This document shows positions 23,170 through 32,259 of a stretch of DNA of 64,000 nt, in pieces. The notes beneath the pieces are model-generated. The model was not told where the DNA came from. It saw only the letters and a program-made list of their open reading frames with translations, and ran no database searches. The stretch comes from Streptomyces gossypii. GTDB lineage: Bacteria; Actinomycetota; Actinomycetes; Streptomycetales; Streptomycetaceae. The stretch spans positions 248,001 through 312,000 of the forward strand of contig NZ_JAJAGO010000006.1 of NCBI RefSeq assembly GCF_025165795.1, given 5' to 3'. Positions within the stretch are counted from its first letter, which is position 1, and each line of letters opens with the position of its first letter. Position numbers and translations under genes: made by a program.

Positions 23170-24201
23170 ATGACCACCGAACACCAAGACGCCGCGCCCC
23201 CCGCCTCCCCGGGGGGCGCGGCCCGGCCGCGACTTCGGGCCCGCAAGCCCGGACCCTCGCCCGCACCGGGGAAACTCTCCCCAGAGGAACGCAAGGCCGC
23301 CCGGCGCAGCCGGCGCTATCAGCGGGACACCCGCTGGAGCCCCTATCTCTTCCTCTCGCCGTTCTTTCTCTTCTTCGCCGCCTTCGGGCTCTTCCCGCTG
23401 CTCTACACGGGCTGGGCCTCGCTCCACCGGGTCTCGCTGCACGATCCGACCCACATGGAATGGGCCGGAATGCACAACTTCTCCCGCCTGTGGGAGGACG
23501 AGTTCTTCTGGCTGGCGCTGCGGAACACCTTCACCATCGGAGTGATGTCCACCGTTCCGCAGCTGCTGATGGCACTCGGACTGGCACATCTGCTCAATTA
23601 CAAGCTGCGCGGATCGATGTTCTTCCGGATCGCCGTGCTCACGCCGTACGCAACCTCGGTGGCCGCCGCCACCCTGGTGTTCGCGATGCTCTACGGACGT
23701 GACTACGGGATGATCAACTGGGCACTCGGTTCCGTGGGAATCGACAATATCGACTGGCGGAACGGAACCTTCAGTTCCCAGTTCGCGGTGTCCACGATCG
23801 TGATCTGGCGCTGGACGGGCTACAACACGCTGATCTATCTGGCGGCGATGCAGGCGATTCCCAACGACCTGTACGAATCCTCCGCACTCGACGGTGCCAC
23901 CCGCTGGCAGCAGTTCATCCATGTCACGATTCCCGCGCTGCGCCCGACGATCCTCTTCACCGTCATCGTCTCCACCATCGGGGCGACCCAGCTCTTCGGT
24001 GAACCCCTGCTCTTCGGCGGGACGCAGACCGGCGGCAACAGGCATCAGTTCCAGACCCTGGGGCTTTACCTCTACGAACAGGGCTGGTTCAACTTCCATC
24101 TCGGCCGGGCCTCCGCCATCGCCTGGACGATGTTCCTGATCCTGGTGGTGATCGGCCTGGTCAACTGGCTGATCAGCCGCCGGCTCCAGAAAAGTCAGTG
24201 A
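23170..24201 (+). CDS. cebF: CebF, cello-oligosaccharide ABC importer permease
   Basis: A 343-residue inner-membrane permease, MalF type. The N-terminal 50 residues are cytoplasmic and Pro/Arg-rich (an extension common in Streptomyces CebF), followed by six membrane segments (first at about 62-84, SPYLFLSPFFLFFAAFGLFPLLY). The EAA loop that docks the ATPase is YESSALDGATRWQQFIHVTIP at about 237-256 (given in part: SALDGATRWQQF). Its stop overlaps a GTG in front of cebG. No ATPase gene is present nearby, so it is expected to use MsiK encoded elsewhere. Confidence 0.92.
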   Translation: MTTEHQDAAPPASPGGAARPRLRARKPGPSPAPGKLSPEERKAARRSRRYQRDTRWSPYLFLSPFFLFFAAFGLFPLLYTGWASLHRVSLHDPTHMEWAGMHNFSRLWEDEFFWLALRNTFTIGVMSTVPQLLMALGLAHLLNYKLRGSMFFRIAVLTPYATSVAAATLVFAMLYGRDYGMINWALGSVGIDNIDWRNGTFSSQFAVSTIVIWRWTGYNTLIYLAAMQAIPNDLYESSALDGATRWQQFIHVTIPALRPTILFTVIVSTIGATQLFGEPLLFGGTQTGGNRHQFQTLGLYLYEQGWFNFHLGRASAIAWTMFLILVVIGLVNWLISRRLQKSQ

Positions 24202-24212
24202 GGCGGTACGCC

Positions 24213-25049
24213 ATGGCTCAACGCGCCGGAAAACATCTGCATGGCGGCCGGATCACCTACGCGATCCTGATCGTCTTCTCCCTCGGTTCGCTCTTCCCTC
24301 TCGTATGGACCGCGATCGCCGCCTCGCGCGACAACTCCCGACTCGCCGAGACCCCGCCGCCGTTCTGGTTCGGCGGCAATCTCTTCGACAACCTCAGCAC
24401 CGCCTGGACCGACGCGAACATGGGCAAGGCGCTGCTGAACACGACGATCGTGTCGAGCTCGATCGCCCTCTCGACCGTGCTCTTCGCGACACTTGCCGGA
24501 TTCGCCTTCGCCAAACTGCGCTTCCGGGCCAAGAACTTCCTGCTCGTCATCGTGATCGGCACGATGATGGTGCCGCCTCAGCTCAGCGTCGTCCCACTGT
24601 TCATGGCGATCGCCGAGCTGGAGTGGACCAACCAGCTGCAGGCGGTCATCCTGCCGATGATGGTGAGCGCCTTCGGTGTCTTCTTCATGCGGCAGTATCT
24701 TGTGAACGCCCTGCCGACGGAGCTGATCGAGGCCGCCCGGATGGACGGCGCGCACAGCCTGCGCATCGTCTGGCACATCGTCTTCCCCGTGGCACGCCCC
24801 GCGATGGCCGTACTGGGGATGCTGACGTTCGTGATGGCGTGGAACGAGTTCTTCTGGCCGATCATCGCGCTGACCCAGGAGAACCCCACGGTGCAGGTGG
24901 CGCTCACCGGACTCGGCCAGGGATACATCCCCGACCAATCGGTGATCATGGCCGGCGCGCTGCTGGGCACTCTGCCACTGCTGATCGCGTTCGCACTGTT
25001 CGGCAAGCAGATCGTCGGCGGCATCATGCAGGGGGCGGTCAAGGGCTGA
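24213..25049 (+). CDS. cebG: CebG, cello-oligosaccharide ABC importer permease
   Basis: A 278-residue MalG-type permease with six membrane segments (first at about 14-35, [19 protein letters not shown]). The EAA-type loop contains [16 protein letters not shown] at about 177-192. ATG at 24213 with GAGGCGG upstream is favoured. A GTG at 24198 overlapping the cebF stop is an alternative that would add five residues. It pairs with CebF to form the channel for cellobiose and cellotriose. bglC begins 107 bases later with its own operator. Confidence 0.92.
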   Translation: MAQRAGKHLHGGRITYAILIVFSLGSLFPLVWTAIAASRDNSRLAETPPPFWFGGNLFDNLSTAWTDANMGKALLNTTIVSSSIALSTVLFATLAGFAFAKLRFRAKNFLLVIVIGTMMVPPQLSVVPLFMAIAELEWTNQLQAVILPMMVSAFGVFFMRQYLVNALPTELIEAARMDGAHSLRIVWHIVFPVARPAMAVLGMLTFVMAWNEFFWPIIALTQENPTVQVALTGLGQGYIPDQSVIMAGALLGTLPLLIAFALFGKQIVGGIMQGAVKG

Positions 25050-25142
25050 TCACTGCGCCTCCCGCGCGGCCCGTCCCCTCTGCCTTCTCCCGCCCCGGCC
25101 CTCGCCCCCTGCCACCCCCTCACTGTTCCTACTGTCGACAAA

Positions 25143-25156
25143 TGGGAGCGCTTCCA
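25143..25156. promoter_or_regulatory. CebR operator overlapping the bglC ribosome binding site and start
   Basis: TGGGAGCGCTTCCA matches the CebR palindrome at 13 of 14 positions. Its left arm GGGAG is also the ribosome binding site, and its last A is the A of the bglC ATG at 25156, so one sequence serves repression and translation. Confidence 0.88.
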
Positions 25157-26577
25157 TGACCGACCCCTCCGTACGGTTCCCCACGAACTTCCTCTGGGGC
25201 ACCTCCACCGCCGCCTACCAGGTGGAAGGCGCCGCCCGGGAGGACGGGCGCACTCCGTCCATCTGGGACACCTTCTCCCACACCCCGGGCAAGACCGCGG
25301 GCGGCGACACGGGCGACATCGCCTGCGACCACTACCACCGCTTCCGCGACGACGTCGCACTGATGTCCGAACTGGGCATGTCCGGCTACCGCTTCTCCGT
25401 CTCCTGGTCCCGCGTGCAGCCCACCGGACGCGGCCCCGCCGTCCAGCGCGGTCTGGACTTCTACCGCTCGCTCGTCGACGAGCTGCTGGCCAAGGGCATC
25501 ACCCCGCTGTTGACGCTCTACCACTGGGACCTCCCGCAGGATCTGGAGGACGCGGGCGGCTGGCCCGAGCGGAACACCGCGTACCGGTTCGCCGACTACG
25601 CGCTCCTCGTCGCCGAAGCCCTCGGCGACCGGGTCCAGATGTGGACCACCCTCAACGAGCCCTGGTGCAGCGCCTTCCTGGGCTACGGCTCCGGCGTGCA
25701 CGCCCCCGGCCGCACCGACCCGGCCGACGCCCTGCGCGCCGCGCACCACCTCAACCTCGCCCACGGGCTGAGCACACAGGTGCTCCGCGAGACCCTGCCC
25801 GCGAGCGCCAGGGTGACGGTGAGCCTCAACCCGGCAGCCGTACGCCCGCACTCCGACTCGGAGGCGGACAAGGACGCGGCCCGCCGCATCGACGCGCTGG
25901 CCACCCGGGTCTTCTCCGGGCCCATGCTGCACGGGGCATACGACGAGGACCTGCTCGCGGACACGGCACGGCTCACCGACTGGTCCTTCGTACGGGACGG
26001 GGACCTCGCCGCGATCCAGCAGCCGCTCGACGGGCTGTGCCTCAACTACTACACGCCCTCGGTCGTCTCGGCCGTCCTCGGCGACAAGGTGGTGGAGCGC
26101 CACGACGGGCACGGCGACAGCACCCACTCGCCCTGGCCGGCCGCCGACCGGGTCGCCTTCCACCAGCCGCCCGGCGAGCAGACCGAGATGGGCTGGAGCA
26201 TCGACCCCAGCGGCCTGACCGACCTGCTGCTCCGCTTCTCGCGCGAGGCGCCCGGACTCCCCCTCTACGTCACCGAGAACGGTGCCGCGTACGACGACAA
26301 GATGGACTCCGATGGCCGGGTGCACGACCCGGAGCGGATCAGCTATCTGCGACGGCACTTCCACGCGATCCTGAAGGCCATTGACGAGGGCGCCGACGTG
26401 CGGGGCTACTTCCTGTGGTCGCTGCTGGACAACTTCGAGTGGGCGTACGGCTACGGCAAGCGGTTCGGCACGGTGTACGTCGACTTCGAGACGCAGCAGC
26501 GCACTCCCAAGTCCAGTGCCCGCTGGTACGCGGAACTGGCTCGCACGGGAGAGATCCCGGCACTGCCGGAGGGCTGA
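25156..26577 (+). CDS. bglC: BglC, intracellular GH1 beta-glucosidase
   Basis: A 473-residue GH1 enzyme that hydrolyses imported cellobiose and cellotriose to glucose in the cytoplasm. The N-terminal GH1 signature [15 protein letters not shown] (about 12-26), acid/base Glu168 in TLNEPW, and nucleophile Glu374 in [11 protein letters not shown] are all present. [13 protein letters not shown] near 430 is the aglycone-site motif. No signal peptide is present. By turning over cellobiose it also lowers the inducer of CebR, closing the feedback loop known in Streptomyces. It ends 20 bases before a strong hairpin. Confidence 0.94.
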   Translation: MTDPSVRFPTNFLWGTSTAAYQVEGAAREDGRTPSIWDTFSHTPGKTAGGDTGDIACDHYHRFRDDVALMSELGMSGYRFSVSWSRVQPTGRGPAVQRGLDFYRSLVDELLAKGITPLLTLYHWDLPQDLEDAGGWPERNTAYRFADYALLVAEALGDRVQMWTTLNEPWCSAFLGYGSGVHAPGRTDPADALRAAHHLNLAHGLSTQVLRETLPASARVTVSLNPAAVRPHSDSEADKDAARRIDALATRVFSGPMLHGAYDEDLLADTARLTDWSFVRDGDLAAIQQPLDGLCLNYYTPSVVSAVLGDKVVERHDGHGDSTHSPWPAADRVAFHQPPGEQTEMGWSIDPSGLTDLLLRFSREAPGLPLYVTENGAAYDDKMDSDGRVHDPERISYLRRHFHAILKAIDEGADVRGYFLWSLLDNFEWAYGYGKRFGTVYVDFETQQRTPKSSARWYAELARTGEIPALPEG

Positions 26578-26596
26578 ACGACGGCCGAACGGCACC

Positions 26597-26625
26597 GGCT
26601 CCCGCGCGGCCACCGCGCGGGAGCC
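26597..26625 (+). terminator. terminator of the ceb operon
   Basis: GGCTCCCGCGCGG (26597-26609) and CCGCGCGGGAGCC (26613-26625) form a perfect 13-bp stem with a 3-base loop, directly after bglC. Confidence 0.82.
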
Positions 26626-26709
26626 CGCGTCTGCGCTCGCGGAAAGCGCTGCGACTGGGGCTACGGCTGGGCTGGGCTGCTGGGCTGGGCTGAGGCTGCC
26701 GCTGCCGCC

Positions 26710-27660
26710 CTAACCGAAAGCCGTCGCCGGGGGCGCTGGGGACGGTACGGCCGTCGCGTCGCTCACCGCGCGCGCCCCGCCCGTGAAGTCGGTGAGTGCT
26801 GGTCCGTGCTCCACCCGGCCCGGGTGCGCGTCCGCCGCCGTACGCCGGGTCAGCTCGGCGAGCGGCAGTTCGTGGTCGGCGGCGAGCAGTATCGCGTTGC
26901 CGAAGCGCCGCCCGCGCAGCACCGCCGGATCAGCGATCAGGCACGCCTGGCCGAAGACCGCCTGTGCGGTTGCCGTCTGCGCCCGCAGATGTGCGAGGGG
27001 CGGCGCGGCGCCCGAACCCTGCCCGGAGCCGGCGCCGGCGGATGACCCCGAGCCCGATCCGTCGGTGAGGTTGGCGGCGTAGCAGCCGTGCGGCCCGAGC
27101 GTGCGGCGGGCCTCGGTGAGGAACTCGCCGCTCGTCAGATGGGCCGGGGTGCGGGCTCCGTCGAAGACATCGCAGATGACCAGGTCCGCCCAGCCGTCGG
27201 GGATGCGTGCCAGCGCGGCCCGGGCGTCGCCGGTGCGCACCCGTATCCGCCAGCCGCCGTCCCAGGGAAGCTCGCGCCGCACCAGCCCCACCAGCGCGCC
27301 GTCCAGCTCCACCACCTGCTGGGTGGAGCGGGGCCGGGTGAAGGCGGTGTAGCGGGCGAGGGTGAGCGCGCCGCCGCCGAGGTGGAGCGCGCGTACGGGC
27401 CGTCCGGGCGGCGCTGCGAGGTCGATGACATGGCCGAGCCTGCGCTGGTAGGCGAAGTCGAGATAGGCGGGGTCGTCGAGGTCGACATGCGACTGCGGGG
27501 CGCCGTCCAGCAGCAGTGTCCAGCCGTGCGGCCGGTCCGGATCGGGCTCAAGCCGGGCCAGCCCGCCGTCGACCTGCTCGCTGAGCGGCTCCCGGCGCTG
27601 CCTGGTCCGCCGCGCACCTGGCGCCTCACCGCTCTGCCGGGTGCGTCTGTTCTTGGCCAC
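26710..27660 (-). CDS. spermidine-synthase-like (fused methyltransferase-fold) protein
   Basis: About 316 residues from GTG at 27660. The Rossmann part of the spermidine synthase family is visible: RALHLGGGALTLARY (AdoMet-binding glycine loop), QVVELDGALVGLVR (acidic end of strand 2) and DLVICDVFDGARTPAHL. A low-complexity Gly/Ser insert (GSGSGSSAGAGSGQGSG) interrupts the domain near 210-230. True polyamine synthases need two conserved Asp for the amine. Only part of that pattern is clear, so substrate identity is open. The frame stays open upstream to 27903 but there codes an (RG)n run from the GGCCCC repeat, so the start is uncertain. Confidence 0.72.
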   Translation of the reverse strand: MAKNRRTRQSGEAPGARRTRQRREPLSEQVDGGLARLEPDPDRPHGWTLLLDGAPQSHVDLDDPAYLDFAYQRRLGHVIDLAAPPGRPVRALHLGGGALTLARYTAFTRPRSTQQVVELDGALVGLVRRELPWDGGWRIRVRTGDARAALARIPDGWADLVICDVFDGARTPAHLTSGEFLTEARRTLGPHGCYAANLTDGSGSGSSAGAGSGQGSGAAPPLAHLRAQTATAQAVFGQACLIADPAVLRGRRFGNAILLAADHELPLAELTRRTAADAHPGRVEHGPALTDFTGGARAVSDATAVPSPAPPATAFG

Positions 27661-27704
27661 GTGGCCATTATGAGCCGGATCCGTACGAGCCGGGCCTGGG
27701 GCCC

Positions 27705-27740
27705 GGCCCCGGCCCCGGCCCCGGCCCCGGCCCCGGCCCC
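27705..27740 (-). repeat. (GGGGCC)6 tract, potential G-quadruplex
   Basis: Six perfect GGCCCC units on the plus strand (27705-27740), i.e. GGGGCC repeats on the coding strand of the spermidine-synthase-like gene. They lie about 45-80 bases upstream of its GTG start and could fold as a G-quadruplex in the leader mRNA or template DNA. Confidence 0.85.
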
Positions 27741-27871
27741 GGGAATCTTCCGCCGCCACGGCGGGCAACCACACCGGACAGAGTCCGGCGGCGCAGACGA
27801 CCACCGCACCGCGACATCCGTCCTCGTCCGCCGACCGGCCCCAGTGCTGTGGCCGGGGAGGTTTGCCGGGA

Positions 27872-28041
27872 AGCTCGCGGCGTCCGGTGCATGGGGTCTC
27901 CACGCCGCAGGCAGGGGACGCCTCGCAAGGCGGAGGATCGCCCTCGTAGTGGGCTACTCGGGCGACTCCGACAACGCAGCGAGGATGGGGGCTCCCCTGG
28001 CCCGCAGGGCCGAGGGGACGGATGCCGGGCGTCGCAGGCCC
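27872..28041. repeat. degenerate MITE-like element, relative of 37076-37238
   Basis: The core at 27921-27984, beginning CTCGCAAGGCGGAGGATCG, matches the reverse complement of 37122-37186 over about 64 bases with few differences (shared ends CTCGCAAGG and GACTCCGACAACGC-GCGAG). Flanking parts (AGCTCGCGGCGTCCGGTGC on the left, GGGCGTCGCAGGCC on the right) also align with the other copy, with extra insertions. Terminal repeats are not recognisable here. Confidence 0.7.
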
Positions 28042-28063
28042 GAGAAGATCGCCCGGACAGGGC

Positions 28064-28606
28064 CTAGCGGGAGCGGTCGACGGCCTCGATCGTACGGGCG
28101 GCCTGGCCGAGGGCCGCCCGAAGCCGGGACGGCTCGGTGGCCCGCGTGTACGCGCCCTCCGGCGGCACCAGCCAGCCGACGCCGGATGTTGGCGTCCGGC
28201 TGCTTCCGCCGCCGCTCGCGTCGCCGCCGGCGTCGTCGCTCAGGTCCCCGCTTCCGTGCACGTTCCCGTACGTCGACGTGCAGGCGCTGCCGGGTACGTC
28301 CCAGCCCGCCGCCGTGCCGGGTGGCACCAGGAAGCCGAGCGTGTCGCAGGCCCCGTCGTGCAGCACGGGGCCGACTCCGGCACGCAGTCGCAGGATGTCC
28401 ACGGCCTCCAGGCCCTGCCGGACCGGCACGGTCACCAGGTCGCAGGGCTCCCCGAGGCCGGGCGCGACGCCGGTACCCGCTCCGTACGCAGCAGCTACTC
28501 CGGTGTCCAGCAAGGGGACCACTCCTCCGCAGTCGATGTGCACAGTCCAACGCCTCAGCGCGTCAACCGCTACGGCGGCGGAACGCTGCAAAGGATGGCA
28601 GTTCAT
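28064..28606 (-). CDS. hypothetical protein, distant to primase/polymerase N-terminal domains
   Basis: A 180-residue protein from ATG at 28606. Features: ALRRWTVHIDCGGVVPL at the start, CDLVTVPVRQGLEAVDILRLRAGVGPV (in part) in the middle, GFLVPPGTAAGWDVPGSAC and a C-terminal GWLVPPEGAYTRATEPSRLRAAL. The succession 'value-binding strand, helix, GPV, FLVPPGTA' resembles the bifunctional primase/polymerase N-terminal proteins frequent in Streptomyces, but catalytic residues are not evident. It is divergent from the large XRE regulator at 28684 with 77 bases between starts, so the two probably share control. Confidence 0.6.
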   Translation of the reverse strand: MNCHPLQRSAAVAVDALRRWTVHIDCGGVVPLLDTGVAAAYGAGTGVAPGLGEPCDLVTVPVRQGLEAVDILRLRAGVGPVLHDGACDTLGFLVPPGTAAGWDVPGSACTSTYGNVHGSGDLSDDAGGDASGGGSSRTPTSGVGWLVPPEGAYTRATEPSRLRAALGQAARTIEAVDRSR

Positions 28607-28683
28607 GGCAGATCGCGGGAGAGATCTCCCTTTTGTGGCCAAACCCTGCGTGGCAGTCCCGTCACAGCCGGTACGGTCCCGCC

Positions 28684-30351
28684 ATGGCGTCGTCACCATC
28701 TACGTCACCGGGTCCACCCCAGGGGCCCAACTCGGCCTTCCGCCAGCTGCGTGGCCGCCTCTCACCGGGCGAGTTCGCGGCTGCCGTCCGCAGGTCGGCG
28801 CGGGAGATCGGCGAGCGGGTGTGCTGTGACGCCCGCTACGTCGGGCGGGTGGAGGCCGGAGAGATCCGGTGTCCGAACTACGCGTACGAGCGGGTGTTCC
28901 TGCACATGTTCCCGGGCTGCACGCTCGCGGACATGGGCTTCGCACCCCGGGAGTCAGTCCGCGGCCGTGCCGCGCGCGCCCAAGGGGCGTGCGGAGGTGA
29001 GCACGTGCCCCCGTCCGCACCGACGCGCCGTACTCAACCCGTCCCGGAGCACGGACGTCCCTCCTCCCCGGAAGAGCCCGACAGCCACACGCCCGGCCCC
29101 GTCCACCCCGAGCCCGAGATCCACGAGCAGTCCGCGATCGACGAGGAGAGCGACGTGCTACGTCGCGCGTTCATGACCGGCGGCCCGGTCGCCCTGGCAG
29201 CAGTCTCACTGAGCGGTGCCGCGCCCAAGCCCCTCGGGCGAACCGACGGCACGGCCGCCTCCGCCCGCCCCGAACGGGTCGGGGCGGCCGAGGTCGGGGC
29301 GGTGGAGCGGGCCGTACGGCACATCCGGCTGCTGGACGACCGGCAGGGCGCCGACGATCTCTATGCCCGCGCCTGCGATTCGCTGCGCGGCGCCTACGAG
29401 TTGCTCGACGTCGGTGCGCGCAGCCGCGCGGTCTCCGAGAGGCTGCACGCGGGCGTGGGTGAACTCGCCCTCTCTGTGGGCTGGCTGGCGCACGACTCGC
29501 GCCGCTTCGACGACGCGCGCTCGCACTACGCCGAAGCACTCGCCACCGCGCGGATCGCCGCCGATCCGGCGGTCGAGGCGCACGCCTTCTGCAACAGCGC
29601 CTTCCTGGCCCGGGACGCGGGGCGCCCCCGTGAGGCCGTATGGGCGGCGCAGGCCGGGGCACGCGCGGCCGGGCAGCTGGGCTCGGCCCGCCTGCTGTCG
29701 CTGCTCGCGCTGCGCGAGGCGGGCGGCTGGGCCGGTATGGGTGACCGTACGGGGTGCCTGGCGGCGCTCGGCCACGCCCGCACGCTGTACGCACGGGGCT
29801 CCTCCGACGCGGACCCGGGCTGGATGACCTTCTTCGGCGAGGCCGAACTGGAGGGGCTCGAGGCCCAGTGCTGGTCCGCGCTGGGGGTCTGGGACGCGGC
29901 GATCAGCCACGCGCGGCGGGCGGTCGCCCTCCAGGATCCCCATTTTCTGCGCAACAGGGCGCTGTTCACCGCTGAGTTGGCGGGCGATCTGGCCGCCCGG
30001 CGCCAGCCGGAGGAGGCTGCCGCCGCAGCGTCGGAGGCGCTGGAGCTGCTCGGCGACACGCCCGCGGGTGCGGCGGACCTGCCGCCGGGCGAAGGGTCCG
30101 CCCCCGGGGCCGCCTCCAGGACCGCCCCCGCCTCCAGGTCCGGGGCCGCCTCCAGGACCGGGGCCGCCTCCAGGACCTCTCCGGTGCGCTCCACCCGCAT
30201 CCGTGCCATGATCGCGACGGCGGCCCGGCGGCTCGAGCCGTACCGGGGCGAGCCCGCGGTCGCGGCCTTCCTGCGCAAGCCGCGCCCGTCACCGGAGCAC
30301 GGCACGGAACCGCCCCCGGTTCGTCCGCTCTTCCTCCCACCGCAACGCTGA
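28684..30351 (+). CDS. large XRE/TPR-type regulator, NsdA-like family
   Basis: A 555-residue regulator. The N-terminal domain (about 16-95: FRQLRGRLSPGEFAAAVRRS, REIGERVCCDARYVGRVEAGEIRCPNYAYERVFLHMFP, each in part) is the distinctive DNA-binding module of the NsdA-type Streptomyces regulators that affect antibiotic production and sporulation. A Pro/Glu-rich linker (about 105-150) leads to a Tat-like or membrane-proximal stretch FMTGGPVALAAVSLSG, then TPR-like helices (about 200-440). The last 110 residues contain AASRT/AASRS tandem repeats (30109-30180). NsdA assignment is by resemblance only. A start at 28684 (ATG) is chosen because the upstream extension is antisense to two genes. Confidence 0.78.
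   Translation: MASSPSTSPGPPQGPNSAFRQLRGRLSPGEFAAAVRRSAREIGERVCCDARYVGRVEAGEIRCPNYAYERVFLHMFPGCTLADMGFAPRESVRGRAARAQGACGGEHVPPSAPTRRTQPVPEHGRPSSPEEPDSHTPGPVHPEPEIHEQSAIDEESDVLRRAFMTGGPVALAAVSLSGAAPKPLGRTDGTAASARPERVGAAEVGAVERAVRHIRLLDDRQGADDLYARACDSLRGAYELLDVGARSRAVSERLHAGVGELALSVGWLAHDSRRFDDARSHYAEALATARIAADPAVEAHAFCNSAFLARDAGRPREAVWAAQAGARAAGQLGSARLLSLLALREAGGWAGMGDRTGCLAALGHARTLYARGSSDADPGWMTFFGEAELEGLEAQCWSALGVWDAAISHARRAVALQDPHFLRNRALFTAELAGDLAARRQPEEAAAAASEALELLGDTPAGAADLPPGEGSAPGAASRTAPASRSGAASRTGAASRTSPVRSTRIRAMIATAARRLEPYRGEPAVAAFLRKPRPSPEHGTEPPPVRPLFLPPQR
30109..30180 (+). repeat. short in-frame tandem repeat in the XRE/TPR regulator
   Basis: The unit GCCGCCTCCAGGACC (15 bases, with variants) recurs about four times and codes the repeated pentapeptide (A)ASRT/S-(A/G). 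Such tracts change length easily by slippage without breaking the frame. Confidence 0.65.
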
Positions 30352-30393
30352 TCGGCTGCGGGGCCGCCCGGCCCGACGTCACTCGAAGGGCTC

Positions 30394-30990
30394 TCAGCCC
30401 AGATGGCCGGTGTCGTTCCAGCGTTCGATGGCGGGCGCGTCGTAGGCCCAGCCGAGGATGGACAGGGACACCGGATCCAGCCGGATGCGCGCGGCGAACG
30501 CCGGCTCGTAGCCGAGCCACCGGGCGCCGAGCATCCGCAGCACATGACCGTGCGCGAAGACGAGCACATCGCGGTCGGCCGAACGGGCCCACTCCACGAC
30601 GCGGTCGGCCCGTGCCGCGAGCGCGCCGAGATGCTCGCCGTCCGCGACGCCGTCACGCCAGATGAACCAGTCCGCTCCGGCTTGCTCCCTGATCTCCTCG
30701 GTGGTGAGGCCCTCGTAGGCGCCGTAGTCCCACTCCATCAGCGCGTCCCAGTCTTCAGCCCGGTCGCCGAAGCCCGCCAGCCGGCAGGTCTCGCGTGCCC
30801 GCACCAGCGGGCTGCTGCGGACCTCGGCGTCCGGCAGTCCGTGCCACGGCGCGCCGCGCAGGCGCTCGCCGAGCAGCTTCGCCGACCGCCGCCCCTCCTC
30901 CAGCAGCGGGACATCGGTCCTGCCCGTGTGCCGTCCGGTCGCCGACCACTCCGTCTCGCCGTGCCGGACCAGCATGATGCGCGCTGCCAT
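30394..30990 (-). CDS. histidine phosphatase family protein
   Basis: A 198-residue cytoplasmic enzyme of the phosphoglycerate-mutase-like branch. The catalytic motif LVRHGETEW with phospho-accepting His at residue 9 is near the N-terminus, Arg/Glu partners are in [13 protein letters not shown] and [16 protein letters not shown], and the second His is in [10 protein letters not shown]. The family removes phosphate from small molecules or proteins. The substrate cannot be deduced. ATG at 30990 is preceded by GGAGAGA. A longer frame would add 23 residues of no family character. Confidence 0.9.
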   Translation of the reverse strand: MAARIMLVRHGETEWSATGRHTGRTDVPLLEEGRRSAKLLGERLRGAPWHGLPDAEVRSSPLVRARETCRLAGFGDRAEDWDALMEWDYGAYEGLTTEEIREQAGADWFIWRDGVADGEHLGALAARADRVVEWARSADRDVLVFAHGHVLRMLGARWLGYEPAFAARIRLDPVSLSILGWAYDAPAIERWNDTGHLG

Positions 30991-31012
30991 CGACTCTCTC
31001 CATCTCTCGCCT

Positions 31013-31161
31013 CGGGGTGCGGAACACCCCGTCAACCGCCCGGAATCGCCCGGGACCACCCCGGTACCTCATCACTTCGGCTTGGGGCGTTTTTCTCGGA
31101 TCGCCGCCGGCCTGCGGCGATCCGAGAAACACGCCCCAGCCGTCAACCACTCGGTTGACGG
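31013..31161. promoter_or_regulatory. divergent intergenic region with three nested inverted repeats
   Basis: Between divergent genes (30990 and 31240) lie: CGGGGTG/CACCCCG (31013-31031), a 24-bp stem GGGGCGTTTTTCTC.../...GAGAAACACGCCCC at 31084-31107 and 31114-31137 with one mismatch and a 6-base loop, and CCGTCAACC/GGTTGACGG (31140-31161). A second CGTCAACCG occurs at 31030. No gene points into the region, so these are not terminators. They look like operators, an attenuator, or a small mobile remnant. Confidence 0.75.
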
Positions 31162-31239
31162 CAGCGTCCTTTCTCACGGCGTACGCCACCCGGTCAGACG
31201 CCCGCCGCCCAACCGTAACGACCGTGGGAGAGCGATCGG

Positions 31240-32148
31240 ATGCACCAGGGCCACCGACCTCGCTGGTGGACGGAGCTGCCGGTGATCATCCTGATCTACT
31301 CGCTCTACTCCGCCGGCCGGCTCCTCGCACGTGGCGACGCGTCGGAGGCGGTGGACCACGGCCTCGCGATCCTCAGACTCGAACAGGATCTGCGGCTGAA
31401 CTTCGAGCACCCGCTGAACCGCCTCTTCACCGCCGAGGCGTGGCTGGGCATACCGTCCGACTACATATACGCCACGCTGCACTACCTGGTGACCCCGGCG
31501 GTGCTGGTCTGGGTCTGGAAGCGCCACCACGCCCACTACCGCGCGCTGCGCAGCTGGCTGATGACCTCCACGCTGATCGGCCTTGTCGGCTTCATCCTCT
31601 ATCCGACCTGCCCGCCCCGGCTGCTGGACGCCGCGTACGGCTTCACGGACACCATGGCGCAGTACGGGGACTACGGCTGGTGGGGCGCCGAGGCCAGCGC
31701 GCCGCAGGGGCTGGGCGGGCTGACGAACGAGTACGCGGCGATGCCGAGCCTCCATGTCGGCTGGGCACTGTGGTGCGGGGTGGCTCTGTGGCGGTACGGC
31801 CGCCCGTCACCCTGGCTGCGCGTCCTGGCGGTCGCCTACCCGCTGTGCATCGTCATCGTGGTGATGGGCACCGCCAACCACTACTTCCTGGACGCCGCCG
31901 CCGGTGTGGCGGTGATGGGCCTGGGCGCGGCGCTGGCCCGTCCGGCGATACGCGGCGCGGAGGCGCTGCGTATCGCGGCGGTGCGGGTCGTTGGGGTACG
32001 GGCGGGGATGCGGCTGTGGCCCGGCCTGTACTCGTCGGGGTCGGGGATCGTGCTCCAGCGCGGGGCGCAGACCCCGCGCAGCGTCAGCAGTCCCGAGCAC
32101 GGCGGGGCGTCCGGGCCGGCCGACGCCTCCGAGCCCGCGGCGCGCTGA
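31240..32148 (+). CDS. PAP2-superfamily membrane enzyme (AUR1-like)
   Basis: A 302-residue integral membrane protein with about six membrane segments. Active-site motifs of the PAP2 / inositol-phosphorylceramide-synthase-like group are seen: YPTCPPRLL (about 127-135), YAAMPSLHVGWALW (about 167-180, catalytic His) and GTANHYFLDAAAG (about 208-220, second His and Asp). Such enzymes remove or transfer lipid-linked phosphate groups, probably in membrane lipid or polyprenyl-phosphate recycling. A C-terminal basic/Pro-Ser-rich tail of about 70 residues is cytoplasmic. The ATG has GGGAGAG upstream. Confidence 0.87.
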   Translation: MHQGHRPRWWTELPVIILIYSLYSAGRLLARGDASEAVDHGLAILRLEQDLRLNFEHPLNRLFTAEAWLGIPSDYIYATLHYLVTPAVLVWVWKRHHAHYRALRSWLMTSTLIGLVGFILYPTCPPRLLDAAYGFTDTMAQYGDYGWWGAEASAPQGLGGLTNEYAAMPSLHVGWALWCGVALWRYGRPSPWLRVLAVAYPLCIVIVVMGTANHYFLDAAAGVAVMGLGAALARPAIRGAEALRIAAVRVVGVRAGMRLWPGLYSSGSGIVLQRGAQTPRSVSSPEHGGASGPADASEPAAR

Positions 32149-32259
32149 CCCGAGGTCTGGCTGCCGTCGCTGCCGTCGCCGTTCGGATCCACGCCCCATC
32201 CCGGGGGCTTGCGCGACGCGCGACAATGGACGGCGGCACCCGAACCTGGAGGTCCTCCT

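Noticed and set aside
27088..28683. N-terminal extension of the XRE/TPR regulator (1087-residue frame)
   Set aside because: The extra 532 residues are antisense to the spermidine-synthase-like and primase-like genes and low complexity. The family N-terminus begins at the ATG at 28684.
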